This document shows, one piece after another, positions 1-9,040 of a stretch of DNA of 64,000 bases (positions are counted from its first letter, which is position 1; every line of letters begins with the position of its first letter). The DNA comes from JBQLZQ01 sp052168355 (GTDB taxonomy: Bacteria; Pseudomonadota; Alphaproteobacteria; DSM-16000; Inquilinaceae), in the NCBI GenBank assembly GCA_052168355.1, contig JBQLZQ010000022.1, positions 1 to 64,000 on the forward strand, written 5' to 3'. The translations under genes and the position numbers were made by a program. Below the pieces are notes generated by a model. The model saw only the letters and a list, made by a program, of their open reading frames with translations. It was not told the DNA's origin and made no database searches.

Positions 1-1
1 A

Positions 2-41
2 CGCCTTGGGTGGGATCGCCGAAGCGATTCCACCCAAGGCG
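2..41. terminator. Long hairpin downstream of mipZ
   Basis: Two 12-base arms, CGCCTTGGGTGG at 2-13 and its exact complement at 30-41, flank an inner stem at 14-19/24-29 with one G.T wobble, giving about 18 paired bases around a 4-base loop. It lies 8 bases beyond the mipZ stop, so it probably ends that minus-strand transcript or protects its 3' end. A T tract on the minus strand would fall beyond the window edge, so intrinsic termination cannot be confirmed. Confidence 0.6.
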
Positions 42-49
42 ATCCTGCT

Positions 50-904
50 CTAGGCCAATGCGGCGTGTTGTGGCAACCCCATGATGTCGAGCAGCTGTCC
101 CAGCTCGCGCCGAGCCGAGACGCGGCTGCCGGCGGCCGCGGGACTGGTCGGATCCTCGGCGAGATCCAGAACCGTGAGCCCTTTCGGAAAAAGCTCCCGG
201 AATATCACCCGCTCGCCAAAACCCGACATGACGCGAAACCCGATGCGATCGGCCAGCAGTCCCAAAAGATCGGCGATTTCACGTTTGTTCCGGGCTTCGA
301 TGTGCGTCAGGCGGTTGCGCATGACAATCCAGTCGATCGGCGGCCACCCGTCCATGGCCCGCCGGTTGTTCTGTTCCCAGACCATCTGGCTATAGACGCT
401 TGGCGCCAGCACCAGATGCTTGTCCCTGTCGATCTTCGCCAGGACATCGATATCCAGAAAGCTGTCGTTGATCGGCGTGATCAGGGTATCGGCATTGGCA
501 TGACCGAGGCGTGACAGATAGCTGTCGGTACCGGGTGTGTCGACAACCACGAAATGGCAGTCGCTGAGATCGTCAAAGGCCTTCTTGAGCGCCTTCCACT
601 CCTCGCCCTCCGCCTTGGCCCGCGTCGGCGCGTCGGATCGGGCCACCCGACGATAGCGCGGGACGGCCAACGACCCGCCATGGTCTCCGCGAAATCGTTC
701 GCGGTTGGCAAGATAGGTGGAAAAGGTCGCCTGACGGGCATCCAGGTCGATACCCCCAACCGTATAGCCAAGCTTGAGCAGGGCGACGGCCAGGTGCAGA
801 GCAACCGTGGATTTTCCGGTCCCTCCCTTTTCGTTCCCAACGGTGACGACATAGGGCTGAGTTCGGCCACGATCGGTAACGAAGGCATCGGTCTCCATGC
901 GCAT
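50..904 (-). CDS. mipZ: Division-plane positioning ATPase MipZ
   Basis: ParA/MinD-superfamily ATPase of 284 residues. In alphaproteobacteria MipZ forms a gradient from the ParB-bound poles and inhibits FtsZ polymerisation away from midcell. The deviant Walker A motif KGGTGKST is at residues 26-33, the switch I region with LDARQ at about 54-58 and Walker B VVVDTPG at 119-125. Length and the short N-terminal extension before the first beta strand fit the family. It is monocistronic on the minus strand, with a long hairpin just after the stop. An alternative start is Met3. MipZ rather than a plasmid ParA is supported by the chromosomal context and the absence of a parB partner. Confidence 0.9.
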   Translation of the reverse strand: MRMETDAFVTDRGRTQPYVVTVGNEKGGTGKSTVALHLAVALLKLGYTVGGIDLDARQATFSTYLANRERFRGDHGGSLAVPRYRRVARSDAPTRAKAEGEEWKALKKAFDDLSDCHFVVVDTPGTDSYLSRLGHANADTLITPINDSFLDIDVLAKIDRDKHLVLAPSVYSQMVWEQNNRRAMDGWPPIDWIVMRNRLTHIEARNKREIADLLGLLADRIGFRVMSGFGERVIFRELFPKGLTVLDLAEDPTSPAAAGSRVSARRELGQLLDIMGLPQHAALA

Positions 905-1141
905 CGTTCTGCTTTAGGCAGACGTTGGCGCGCGGGACATCGCCGAGGCGCAGGGATGGCGCGGCGACATTCGTGCCATGTCACACCGATAATGCCCCAT
1001 GGAGATCGCCCCCGGCGGTTTCCCAAGACTTTCGGGCGGTGTCGTACCCGCCTCGCGATACGCCGCTTCGCCCCATCGGACACTCCCATCCAAGAATCCG
1101 GGAAGGCCGTCTTTATGAACCATATTCGATGTGACTTGGCA

Positions 1142-1666
1142 CTAGAACAATATCCTCCAACGCTCGCCCGGCAGGCCCAGGGACAAATCCTGCCGTTCCG
1201 ACGATGCAATCGGCTCCGCCGCGCCTGGAGCAACGCCCGACCGCCATCGTTCCAGCACCTGATACCTGGCGATCATGCTCATGCCCTGAAGCCCTTTGAG
1301 GGCGGCGATCCGGCGGGCCAGGGCTTCGTTGGCGCCCCAGGCGGCGATTTCCCCGCCGTCGGACTGCTTTTGTAACGCGGCCCAGCGGCCACGTTGGCTG
1401 GAATGCATAGTGAATACGATATTTTCCCCGGGCAGCGATGCGTCCAGCGAGGTCGTGAAGGCCGGTGCCTCGCCCTGCGTCAACGGTGCCAGCGTATCCC
1501 ACGACACGCCGCCCTCGAGCAGCATATCGATGCGCTCGTCGGTCGGCGATGGCTCCATGCTCAGCATATGGGCGAGCAGACGGTCCAACTTGGGGTCGCC
1601 CTGTTCGGCTTCCTCCAAGATGGCGGTCACATGCCGCAGCGCCTGATCTTCGTAGAGGCGGTTCAT
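1142..1666 (-). CDS. Hypothetical protein with ABA-sandwich-like segment
   Basis: Protein of 174 residues with no clear functional assignment. The stretch from about residue 60 to 115 (FTTSLDASLPG, then a GGEIAAWGANEALARRIAALKG region) follows the pattern of the small phage ABA-sandwich fold: a short SLDAAL-type strand, a tryptophan-containing strand and a helix ending in AALKG. This is pattern recognition, not a family match. The N-terminal 40 residues are acidic and helical (LYEDQALRHVTAILEEAEQG). I chose the start at 1666 because a GAGGA element lies 8 bases upstream; an in-frame start at 1753 has no such signal. It stands alone on the minus strand. Confidence 0.65.
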   Translation of the reverse strand: MNRLYEDQALRHVTAILEEAEQGDPKLDRLLAHMLSMEPSPTDERIDMLLEGGVSWDTLAPLTQGEAPAFTTSLDASLPGENIVFTMHSSQRGRWAALQKQSDGGEIAAWGANEALARRIAALKGLQGMSMIARYQVLERWRSGVAPGAAEPIASSERQDLSLGLPGERWRILF

Positions 1667-2034
1667 CCTGGTATCCTCGTCGCGATGCCGCATGTCCGTG
1701 GCGGCAGCACCCCGTTCGTCAGATCCGGCCCTGACGCCTTGGTACAAATGCATTTATCTAAAATATTTTGCACAACCTCAAGGACAAACCGTTCGTCCGA
1801 CGACACTTTGTGATCAAGAGGTCGCTGGCGGGTGCTCCGGGAAGGTGGGAAGTGCTTGATACTCCGCCCTAATCGCCATCGGCACAGGCGCCGAGCGATT
1901 ATGCGGCCGTCCAGCCCCGGGTCTGTGGAACGGCACCGGTCCCGCCCAGAATGCGTGGATCTCTGGCAAAAAATAGGGTGACGATACGTCCCGCTCCGGG
2001 CGAGCCGAATCGGCAATCGCGGATCAGGCCGGTA
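1667..2034. other. Gene-free interval with one imperfect hairpin
   Basis: I see no supported gene in these 368 bases. An AT-rich patch at about 1748-1772 may carry the promoter of the minus-strand gene that starts at 1666. An interrupted dyad (TAATCGC at 1870-1876 with GCGATTA at 1895-1901, plus inner CGGC/GCCG at 1880-1883 and 1890-1893) could be a terminator-like hairpin for the upstream minus-strand gene. It has no T run. Confidence 0.4.
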
Positions 2035-2514
2035 TCAGGCGACCGCGATCCAAGCGTCCCGCGTTTCCGCCGCCGCAACTTCGTCCAGCAGGTCGTCGAA
2101 TTCACCGACCGACGTGCTGGCGCGGTGCAAGGCGGCCACCTCCACCCGTGGGCCGGTTCCGATCGTAACGCCCTGGAGCCGTGCCCGCAGCGCCTCCACA
2201 ACCTCACGTGTCGCCAGGTCATCGTCCTGATCAAAACGCATCAGCAAAAGCGCCACTCGACCATCGTCCAGCACCTCAATGACACCGCGATCCGCGAAGA
2301 GGTCCTGCATGACTGCGAAGGAAGCGCTGCTGGACAGGCCGGTGAAGCCGCAGACAAACAGGGACAGGCGCAACCCGGAAGATCCCAGCAGCCGGATAGC
2401 CTGATCGACCGGGCGTTCGCCCGGATCGGCGGCAGGCCGCCAGGCGAACGGCACCGAGGCCAACGCGCCCTGCTGTGCTTCCCAACTCCGATCCAGATTG
2501 AACGCGACGCCCAT
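2035..2514 (-). CDS. Hypothetical protein, possible degenerate GGDEF-like fold
   Basis: Protein of 159 residues. No signal peptide or membrane segment is visible. The second half (GRVALLLMRFDQDD, then VVEALRARL, VEVAALHRA and FDDLLDEVAAAE) has the strand-helix-strand-helix order of a nucleotide-cyclase-type GGDEF domain, but the GG(D/E)EF signature and metal ligands are absent, so any link is speculative. The start at 2514 follows a strong GGAGAAG ribosome site 4 bases upstream; a longer reading to 2649 is less likely. A perfect CtrA-type site lies 174 bases upstream, hinting at cell-cycle or motility-linked control. Confidence 0.6.
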   Translation of the reverse strand: MGVAFNLDRSWEAQQGALASVPFAWRPAADPGERPVDQAIRLLGSSGLRLSLFVCGFTGLSSSASFAVMQDLFADRGVIEVLDDGRVALLLMRFDQDDDLATREVVEALRARLQGVTIGTGPRVEVAALHRASTSVGEFDDLLDEVAAAETRDAWIAVA

Positions 2515-2860
2515 CGTACTTCTCCGTGCCGACTGCCCTAGTGCAGCCATGGCTTTCTGATGAACCGAATATAGTGCAGACGATGCCGTTTTAGGTGTGT
2601 CAAAGCTGTGACATATACTGTGACAACATGCCGATCCGTTAACACTCAAGAAACCTCTAGGACGTCACCGGCTTCTTGCCATATTGGTTAATTGTGCGTT
2701 AACCATCTATACCAAATTCTCAGCAAAATTTTTCATTATTTACATGATGAATATTGAAGTCATCGCTTGGAAATTTGCTTTTCTGTATTTCAAGGAACCG
2801 GCTTATAAACAAGATCTGTGACTGAATAGTACTCATGACGGCCTGTTTCGGGACAGGATC
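2515..2860. other. AT-rich intergenic region holding a CtrA-like site
   Basis: These 346 bases are visibly poorer in GC than their surroundings (especially 2680-2790) and contain no convincing gene. They lie between the end of the peptide-transport operon and the start of the gene at 2514, both on the minus strand, so the promoter of the latter should lie here. The notable element is the TTAA-N7-TTAA palindrome annotated separately. Confidence 0.5.
2688..2702. promoter_or_regulatory. Putative CtrA binding site TTAA-N7-TTAA
   Basis: TTAATTGTGCGTTAACC matches the alphaproteobacterial CtrA consensus TTAA-N7-TTAAC exactly and sits inside a 7-base inverted repeat (TGGTTAA at 2685-2691 and TTAACCA at 2699-2705). 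It lies 174 bases upstream of the minus-strand start at 2514. The motif match is direct; binding by CtrA is inference. Confidence 0.5.
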
Positions 2861-3865
2861 TCAGGCCGAATGATCGTTGAGGTGACAAGCCGACAGACGG
2901 CCAGGGGCGATCTCCTTGAGGGCTGGTACCTCGATCCGGCACCGATCCATGGCGTTGGGGCAGCGAGGGTGGAAATGGCACCCGCTGGGCGGGTTGAGCG
3001 GTGACGGTATCTCCCCCTTGATCGGCGTGAAATGGCGCCGTCGCGTGTCCAGCTTCGGAATTTCGGCCAGCAGCGCCTGGGTATAGGGGTGGTTTGGCGC
3101 CGCGAACAGCGCTTCGGTCGGCGCCTGTTCGACGATCCGCCCCAGATACATGATCATCACCCGATCGCTCAGATGCTCCACGACCCCCAGATCGTGGCTG
3201 ATGAACAGGTAGGTCAGCCCGAACTCCTCCCGCAGCCGCATGAAGAGGTTCAAAACCTGGGCCTGGATCGACACATCCAGCGCCGCCACGGCCTCGTCGC
3301 AGACGATGAAGTCAGGTTGAACGGCCAGGGCCCGGGCGATGCCGATCCGCTGCCGCTGACCGCCGGAGAACTGGTGCGGGTAGCGCCGTTTGTACGACGC
3401 GTCCAGCCCGACCCGCTCCATGACCTGTTCGACGTGGGCGTCGCACGACTTGCCGTCCAGCAGGCGATGGACCCGCGGCGCCTCGCCGATGATGTCCGAG
3501 ACCCGAAGCCGGGGGTTCAGCGACGACATCGGGTCCTGGAAGATCATCTGGATCTTAAGCTGGGCGTCCCGCGCCTCCGCCCCGGTCAGTGCCGCCACGT
3601 CCCGTCCACGGAAAAGCATTTTTCCCTCGGTCGGCGCGTGGATGCCGGCCACCACCCTCCCCAGCGTGGACTTGCCGCAGCCGCTTTCCCCCACCAGGCC
3701 GACGACCTCGCCCTCGGCGATCGCCATGTCGACATTGTCGACGGCATGGACAATCTCCTCGCGCAGGGTGGAGCCGAGGACATTGGCCACCCGCGCGGCC
3801 GTATCCAGCTTTTTGACGAAGCGTTTGGAGACACCTTTGAGTTCGACGATCGGCGCACCCGTCAT
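2861..3865 (-). CDS. dppF: Peptide ABC transporter ATPase, DppF/OppF type
   Basis: Second ATPase of a di/oligopeptide importer, 334 residues, on the cytoplasmic face of the permease dimer. Walker A GESGCGKST is at residues 59-67, the ABC signature FSGGQRQR at about 166-173 and Walker B FIVCDE at 186-191. The C-terminal oligo/dipeptide domain, with its cysteine-containing SGCHFHPRC segment, is present. The signature ATG at 3865 overlaps the stop of the dppD-type gene (ATGA), which fixes the start. It is the last gene of the operon SBP-B-C-D-F. The substrate class (peptides) is family knowledge; the exact ligand is unknown. Confidence 0.92.
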   Translation of the reverse strand: MTGAPIVELKGVSKRFVKKLDTAARVANVLGSTLREEIVHAVDNVDMAIAEGEVVGLVGESGCGKSTLGRVVAGIHAPTEGKMLFRGRDVAALTGAEARDAQLKIQMIFQDPMSSLNPRLRVSDIIGEAPRVHRLLDGKSCDAHVEQVMERVGLDASYKRRYPHQFSGGQRQRIGIARALAVQPDFIVCDEAVAALDVSIQAQVLNLFMRLREEFGLTYLFISHDLGVVEHLSDRVMIMYLGRIVEQAPTEALFAAPNHPYTQALLAEIPKLDTRRRHFTPIKGEIPSPLNPPSGCHFHPRCPNAMDRCRIEVPALKEIAPGRLSACHLNDHSA

Positions 3866-4842
3866 CGGACCGCCTCCTCGACATGGGGATGAAAGCAGCG
3901 GATCAGCCGACCGGGCATCGGCTCGTCGATCGGCGGTTCCTGTCGGCATCCGTCGGTGGCCCGATCGCACCGCGGCCGGAACGGGCACCCTTCGGGCAGG
4001 GCCAGGGGGGTCGGCGCCACGCCGCGGATCTGGGCCAGGGGCTGCCCCCGCGGGTTGCGGGACGGGACCGATCCGATCAGGCCGTGGGTATAGGGATGCA
4101 GCGGCGTGTCGATGACCTCCGCCACGGTGCCGCTTTCGACCATCCGGCCGGCATACATGACACACACCCGATCGGCCAGGCCGGCGACGACGCTGAGATC
4201 GTGGGAGATCCAGATCATCGCCGTTCGTTCCTCGGCGACCAGGGTCTGCACCTCATAGAGGATCTGAGCCTGGATGGTGACGTCCAGGGCCGTTGTCGGC
4301 TCGTCGGCCACGATCAGGTCGGGGCGATGCAGCAGGGCGATGGCGATGGCCACACGCTGGCGCATGCCACCGGAGAACTGGTGTGGATAGGCGTGCAGCC
4401 GCTCGTCCGGCGACGGAATGCCCACCTTGCCCAGGGCGTCGCGGCACCGCTGACGGGCCGTCGCGTCGTCGATCGTTTCGTGGGCGCGCAGCGTTTCGAT
4501 CATCTGGGTATCGATGCGCAGCACCGGGTTCAGCGTCATCATCGGATCCTGGAAGATCATGGCGATGCGCCGCCCCCGCAGCTTCCGCATGGCCGCTTCC
4601 GGCAATCCCACCAGCTCCTGTCCCTGAAACAGGATGCTGCCGGACACGATCCGGCCCGGCGGATCGACCAGACCCAGGATCGAAAAGCCAGTGACCGACT
4701 TGCCCGATCCCGACTCTCCCACCAAGCCCAGGATCTCGCCGCGCCCGACATCGAAGGCGACGTCGTCCACCGACCGCACCACGCCCGCCCGTGTAAAGAA
4801 ATGGGTGCGCAGTCCCCGCACCCGGAGCACCGGCTCGGTCAT
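3862..4842 (-). CDS. dppD: Peptide ABC transporter ATPase, DppD/OppD type
   Basis: First ATPase of the importer, 326 residues. It has Walker A GESGSGKS (residues 42-49), the signature FSGGMRQRVAIAIAL, Walker B LIVADEP and the C-terminal oligopeptide domain with EGCPFRPRC. It overlaps the permease gene upstream (start codon at 4840-4842, permease stop at 4839-4841) and the partner ATPase downstream by 4 bases each, so the subunits are translationally coupled. Paired, non-identical ATPases are the rule in Dpp/Opp systems. The start at 4842 gives the normal family length; upstream in-frame sequence is GC-rich non-coding reading. Confidence 0.92.
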   Translation of the reverse strand: MTEPVLRVRGLRTHFFTRAGVVRSVDDVAFDVGRGEILGLVGESGSGKSVTGFSILGLVDPPGRIVSGSILFQGQELVGLPEAAMRKLRGRRIAMIFQDPMMTLNPVLRIDTQMIETLRAHETIDDATARQRCRDALGKVGIPSPDERLHAYPHQFSGGMRQRVAIAIALLHRPDLIVADEPTTALDVTIQAQILYEVQTLVAEERTAMIWISHDLSVVAGLADRVCVMYAGRMVESGTVAEVIDTPLHPYTHGLIGSVPSRNPRGQPLAQIRGVAPTPLALPEGCPFRPRCDRATDGCRQEPPIDEPMPGRLIRCFHPHVEEAVR

Positions 4843-6152
4843 CGCTGCAGCCGGGGGTTGAGGATGTCGCGCAACTGATCGCCGACCAGGTTGATGGCGA
4901 TGATCGTCAGCAACAGGGCGACACCGGGATAGACGCTGATCCAGTAGCGGCCGGAGAGAAGATAGTTGAAGCCGTTGGAGATCAGCAGACCCAGGGACGG
5001 CTCGGTCACCGGCAGCCCGATGCCCAGGAAGCTCAAGGTCGCCTCCAGCGCGATGGCGTTGGCGACCTGGACAGTGCCGACCACGATCACCGGCGGCAGG
5101 CAGTTGGGCAGCAGATGGCGGAAGATGATGCGGCGGCTGGACAGAGCCAGACACCGTGCCGCCTCTATATACTCCTTGCGCCGCTCGACCAGGGCGGCCG
5201 ACCGGGCGGTCCGGGCATAGTAGGCCCATTGCACGATGATCAGGGCCAGGATCACCTTGTCGACCCCGCGCCCCAGGATCGCGAGCAGCATCAGCGCGAC
5301 CAGGATGGCCGGAAAGCTGAGTTGCAGATCGACCAGCCGCATGATCAGGGTTTCGGTGCGGCCGCCCACATAGGCCGCGGTCAGCCCCATGGACATGCCG
5401 ATCATCAGCGCGAAGATGCCGCTCAGGACGCCCACGGCCAGACTGGTACGCAAGCCGTACAGGATGGCGCTCAGCATGTCCCTGCCCTGCCCGTCGGTGC
5501 CCAGCCAATAGGTCATGAGCTTGGCGCGCTCGGACCCCACCGCGTCGAATTCCAGCGTGAAGGGACCGGCGAAGCCATCCGGATCGGTGACGGTGAACCG
5601 GGCCAGGTCCCCTGCCGGCACGGTCCAGAAATTCCGAAAGGCGTGCTTTTCGCCGACGTCGAGCGTTGCCCCGCGCGGCACGCCGGTCACCCGGACTGGC
5701 TGGAGCTGCGCCAGGGCATCGGCCGGCTCGGCCACCAGGGTCACCGCGATGTCCGTTCCCGCGGCGTTTGGCGTGGTGGTCGCCGTGGCCATGGTCAGCG
5801 GCGCCTCGCCGATCAGTTCCAGCGCTACCCGCGCCGGCGTGGCCGGGTCGAGCGGCAGAACCAGGCTCTGCTCGGCGGGGGGCGCCAGGCGGTGGGACCC
5901 GGGCGGCAGCCGGCCATCGTCGATGCGGATTTCCGAAAGGTCGTAGGGGTCCTGCGGGGCGATCACCGGCGCTGTCACGGCCAGGACGATGATCGTGACC
6001 AACATGACGAGGCCGGCCAGGGCCAGCTTGCTCTCGCAGAACTGCCCCGCCAGCCGCCGCCAGGGGGACACGGCCTTGGCCGGCTGGACCGCCGCGCCGC
6101 CATCGCCGGCCGCGGGCAGATCGATCCGTTCGGTCATCGGCGCTTCTGTCAT
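4839..6152 (-). CDS. dppC: Peptide ABC transporter permease, DppC type, with large insertion
   Basis: Inner-membrane permease of 437 residues, against about 280-310 for typical DppC. The first membrane segment is at residues 43-65 and the usual short loop ending WLGTD-x-x-GRD is at 216-224. Between them, roughly residues 76-215, is an extra strand-rich, proline/alanine-rich segment, probably periplasmic. The rest is canonical: five further membrane segments and the EAA loop (EYIEAARCLALSSRRIIFRHLLP) that docks on the ATPases. The gene follows dppB by 10 bases. The insertion may contact the binding protein or ligand; that is inference. Confidence 0.9.
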   Translation of the reverse strand: MTEAPMTERIDLPAAGDGGAAVQPAKAVSPWRRLAGQFCESKLALAGLVMLVTIIVLAVTAPVIAPQDPYDLSEIRIDDGRLPPGSHRLAPPAEQSLVLPLDPATPARVALELIGEAPLTMATATTTPNAAGTDIAVTLVAEPADALAQLQPVRVTGVPRGATLDVGEKHAFRNFWTVPAGDLARFTVTDPDGFAGPFTLEFDAVGSERAKLMTYWLGTDGQGRDMLSAILYGLRTSLAVGVLSGIFALMIGMSMGLTAAYVGGRTETLIMRLVDLQLSFPAILVALMLLAILGRGVDKVILALIIVQWAYYARTARSAALVERRKEYIEAARCLALSSRRIIFRHLLPNCLPPVIVVGTVQVANAIALEATLSFLGIGLPVTEPSLGLLISNGFNYLLSGRYWISVYPGVALLLTIIAINLVGDQLRDILNPRLQR

Positions 6153-6162
6153 CGCAATCCGA

Positions 6163-7140
6163 TCATCCGGTGGAATCGGCCAGCCGGACCCGGGGGTCGA
6201 GCACCGAATAGAGAATGTCGACCACCAGGTTGATGATGATGAACATCATCACGATGACGATCAGGTAGGCGACGATCACCGGGCGGTCGAGCACGAAGAT
6301 GCTTTCAATGATGAGCCGGCCGATCCCCGGCCAGGCGAAGATCGTCTCGGTCACCACGGCGAAGGCGATCACGGCGCCCAGTTCCAGACCGATGATGGTC
6401 ACCAGCGGGATCAGGATGTTCTTGAAGACGTGGACCAGCACCACCCGGCGCGGTGACAGGCCCTTGGCCCGGGCGAACTTGACGAAGTCGAGGTTGATCG
6501 TCTCGCGCACGCTGGCCCGGGTCAGCCGGATGACCAGGGAGGTCTTGAACAGCGCCAGGTTGATGGAGGGCAGGATGACGTGGCTAAGACCGTCGAGTGT
6601 GAACAGGCTGGATTGGATCCCCAGAAACTCCGCGGTCTGGCCCCGGCCGCTGGCGGGCAGCCATTGCAGCATGACGGCAAAGATCATGATCAGCATCAGG
6701 CCCTGCCAGAAGTTGGGCAGGGAAAACCCCAGGATCGATCCGGCCATGATGCTGCGTCCGGCCACACCGTCGGGCCGCAGTCCGGCCCACATGCCCAGCG
6801 GAATGCCCACCACCAGCGAGATCATCATCGCCGCGAAGGCCAGTTCCAGGGTGGCGGGAAGCCGCTGCATGATGAGCTGCAGGGCCGGTTCGTTGAACAC
6901 GAAGGACCGGCCCAGATCGCCCTGAGCCAGGTTGCCCAGAAACACGAAATACTGTTCCCACAGCGGACGGTCGAGCCCAAGGGCGGCGATCGCGCGGGCC
7001 CGTTCCGCCTGATCGGCGTCGGGCGAAATCAGAATGTCGATGGGATTGCCGATGGCGTAGACACCGGCGAAGACCAGAACCGTCACCACCACGAGCAGAA
7101 ACACGCTCTGCATCAGGCGGCGGATGATGAAGACGGTCAT
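6163..7140 (-). CDS. dppB: Peptide ABC transporter permease, DppB type
   Basis: Inner-membrane permease of 325 residues with the standard N-terminal signal-anchor helix (IIRRLMQSVFLLVVVTVLVF), the large periplasmic loop and five further membrane spans. The EAA motif region reads DFVKFARAKGLSPRRVVLVH. It forms the heterodimeric channel with the DppC-type protein encoded 10 bases downstream. The start at 7140 has an AAAGGAAG-type ribosome site directly upstream. Length and features are normal for the family. Confidence 0.92.
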   Translation of the reverse strand: MTVFIIRRLMQSVFLLVVVTVLVFAGVYAIGNPIDILISPDADQAERARAIAALGLDRPLWEQYFVFLGNLAQGDLGRSFVFNEPALQLIMQRLPATLELAFAAMMISLVVGIPLGMWAGLRPDGVAGRSIMAGSILGFSLPNFWQGLMLIMIFAVMLQWLPASGRGQTAEFLGIQSSLFTLDGLSHVILPSINLALFKTSLVIRLTRASVRETINLDFVKFARAKGLSPRRVVLVHVFKNILIPLVTIIGLELGAVIAFAVVTETIFAWPGIGRLIIESIFVLDRPVIVAYLIVIVMMFIIINLVVDILYSVLDPRVRLADSTG

Positions 7141-7209
7141 GGTCTTCCTTTGTCGGCGGCGGCGGAGGACGGAGGCCGGACCACCGGCCCCCGGCCTCCC
7201 CCGACCACG

Positions 7210-8775
7210 CTACTCGCGCACCACGCTCATCGCCACGGTGTATTCGTCGGTTCGCGGAATATAGCTGAGACCGGCCCGCGTCCCCCAGGTGTTGACCTGG
7301 AAATGGGTCGGGATCAGACCGACGTCGGCCATCGCGATTTCGGTGGCCTGGGCCAGAAGAGCCGCCCGCTTGGTATCGTCGACGGTCGCGAGGGCCTCCT
7401 CCAGCACCGCATCGAACTCAGGGTTCGAATAGCGGCCCCGGTTGGACGCGCCCCACCCCTTGTCCGGGTTGTGGGTGGCTAACAGGGACCGCAACGGCGA
7501 CGAGGACTCGCCGCTGCCCGCCCCCCAACCGACCAGCATGACCGAAAACTCCAGCGCCGAGGCGCGGCCGAAATAGACCGAGCGGGGCATCGCCTCGACC
7601 TGCGCCTGCAGGCCGATCCGGCTCCACATCTGCGCGATGGCCTGGGCCACCGCCGCGTCGTTGATGTAGCGGTCGTTGGGCGAGTGGACGGTGAGGGCGA
7701 ACCCATCCGGATAGCCAGCTTCCGCCAGCATGGCCCTGGCCCCCTCGGGATCGTACGCGGGGACCTCGATGGTTTCGCTGGTGCCGAAGAACCCTTCAGG
7801 CAAAAGCTGGCCGGCGGGGATGGCGATGCCTTCCATCACGTCCTCGACGATGGCCTCGCGGTCGATGGCCATGCTCAGGGCACGCCGCACATTGACGTCG
7901 CGCAGCGGGTTGTCGATGGCGCCGCCGTCCTTGGCGGTGACGAAGGGCGAGCTTTCCCGATCGCTGTCCAGGTGAAGATAGATGACCCGGTTGGAGATGC
8001 CCTGTGACAGGACCACGTCCGGGTTGCCGGACAATTGCTCGACATCGGCCGTGGGCACGGCTTCGACCACATCGACGTCGCCGGCCAGAAGGGCGGCGAC
8101 CCGCGCCGGGGCGCTGGTGATCGGGCGGAACACCACCTGATCCCATTCCGGCCGCCCATCCCAATAATCGTCGAACGCCTCCAGCACGATCCGGTCGCCG
8201 GGAACATATTCGACCAGCTTGTAGGGCCCGGCGCCGATGGCCGTCTTGCCGCTGTTGTAGTCGGCGGTCGTCGCGCCTTCCCCATGCTTGGCGCTGACGA
8301 TGCCGATGGTCGACAGGTTGTTGGCCATCAGCGGTACCGGCGAGTCCGTATGGAACCGCACGGTCAGATCGTCGACGATCTCGACCGAGGCGATGTCGGC
8401 GGTATAGGTGCCGTACCCCGACGGGCTGTCGGGCACGTTGCCGGCGCGCTCCATGGTGAACTTCACGTCCGCCGCGGTGAAGGGCGACCCGTCATGAAAG
8501 GTCACGCCCTCGCGCAGGTTGAACTCCCAGATCAGCGGGTCGTCCGTAGGCCCCCAGGAGGTGGCCAGTCCCGGCAGCAGTTCCTGGTTCGGCCCCTGAT
8601 TGATCAGCCGGTCGAAGATATGCTGGGCGATCTGGTTGTTGTTGCCCGTATTGTGAAAATGCGGGTCGATGGAGGTGGCTTCCGACGCCACCGCGATCGT
8701 CAAGGTTTCCGCTGCGGCCGGGGCCGCGGCCCAGAGCATGGCGGCTGCAAACACCGCCGGAATCATCCGTTTCAT
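7210..8775 (-). CDS. Peptide ABC transporter substrate-binding protein (SBP family 5)
   Basis: Periplasmic binding protein of 521 residues. A Sec signal peptide (MKRMIPAVFAAAMLWAAAPAAA) ends at about residue 22. The mature part opens with LTIAVASEATSIDPH and contains the family 5 hallmark LREGVTFHDGSPFTAADVKFT. It heads the operon, 69 bases before dppB. The start at 8775 follows an AGGGAAAACGG ribosome site; upstream in-frame sequence lacks a signal peptide. It is divergent from an ArgE-type deacylase and an N-formylglutamate amidohydrolase, so acylated amino acids or small peptides are plausible ligands (inference). Confidence 0.92.
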   Translation of the reverse strand: MKRMIPAVFAAAMLWAAAPAAAETLTIAVASEATSIDPHFHNTGNNNQIAQHIFDRLINQGPNQELLPGLATSWGPTDDPLIWEFNLREGVTFHDGSPFTAADVKFTMERAGNVPDSPSGYGTYTADIASVEIVDDLTVRFHTDSPVPLMANNLSTIGIVSAKHGEGATTADYNSGKTAIGAGPYKLVEYVPGDRIVLEAFDDYWDGRPEWDQVVFRPITSAPARVAALLAGDVDVVEAVPTADVEQLSGNPDVVLSQGISNRVIYLHLDSDRESSPFVTAKDGGAIDNPLRDVNVRRALSMAIDREAIVEDVMEGIAIPAGQLLPEGFFGTSETIEVPAYDPEGARAMLAEAGYPDGFALTVHSPNDRYINDAAVAQAIAQMWSRIGLQAQVEAMPRSVYFGRASALEFSVMLVGWGAGSGESSSPLRSLLATHNPDKGWGASNRGRYSNPEFDAVLEEALATVDDTKRAALLAQATEIAMADVGLIPTHFQVNTWGTRAGLSYIPRTDEYTVAMSVVRE

Positions 8776-9040
8776 ACCGTTTTCCCTGTTCTTGACCCGA
8801 GGATGGGGTCGCTTGGCGCCAACGTGAAGGCGCGTTGTAGGGTAGGCTAAATCCAAGCCGGCATTAAAAAAAGGGCAAAGTCGCCAAGATCCTGTCCTAG
8901 TATGGTCGGCCGAGCAGTCGACTGCCGAATCCCGGCCAGGGAACGGGCTTCGCCGAGTCCGACCCATTGCCAGGAAATGAGGACATATGCGTCTTTCGCC
9001 CCCCTTTGCGCCCCTGGCGCCCGCGACGGTTCGCTAGGCC

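Noticed and set aside
914..1123. A 69-codon minus-strand frame between mipZ and the next gene
   Set aside because: No ribosome site, no recognisable composition and no conserved pattern; probably chance.
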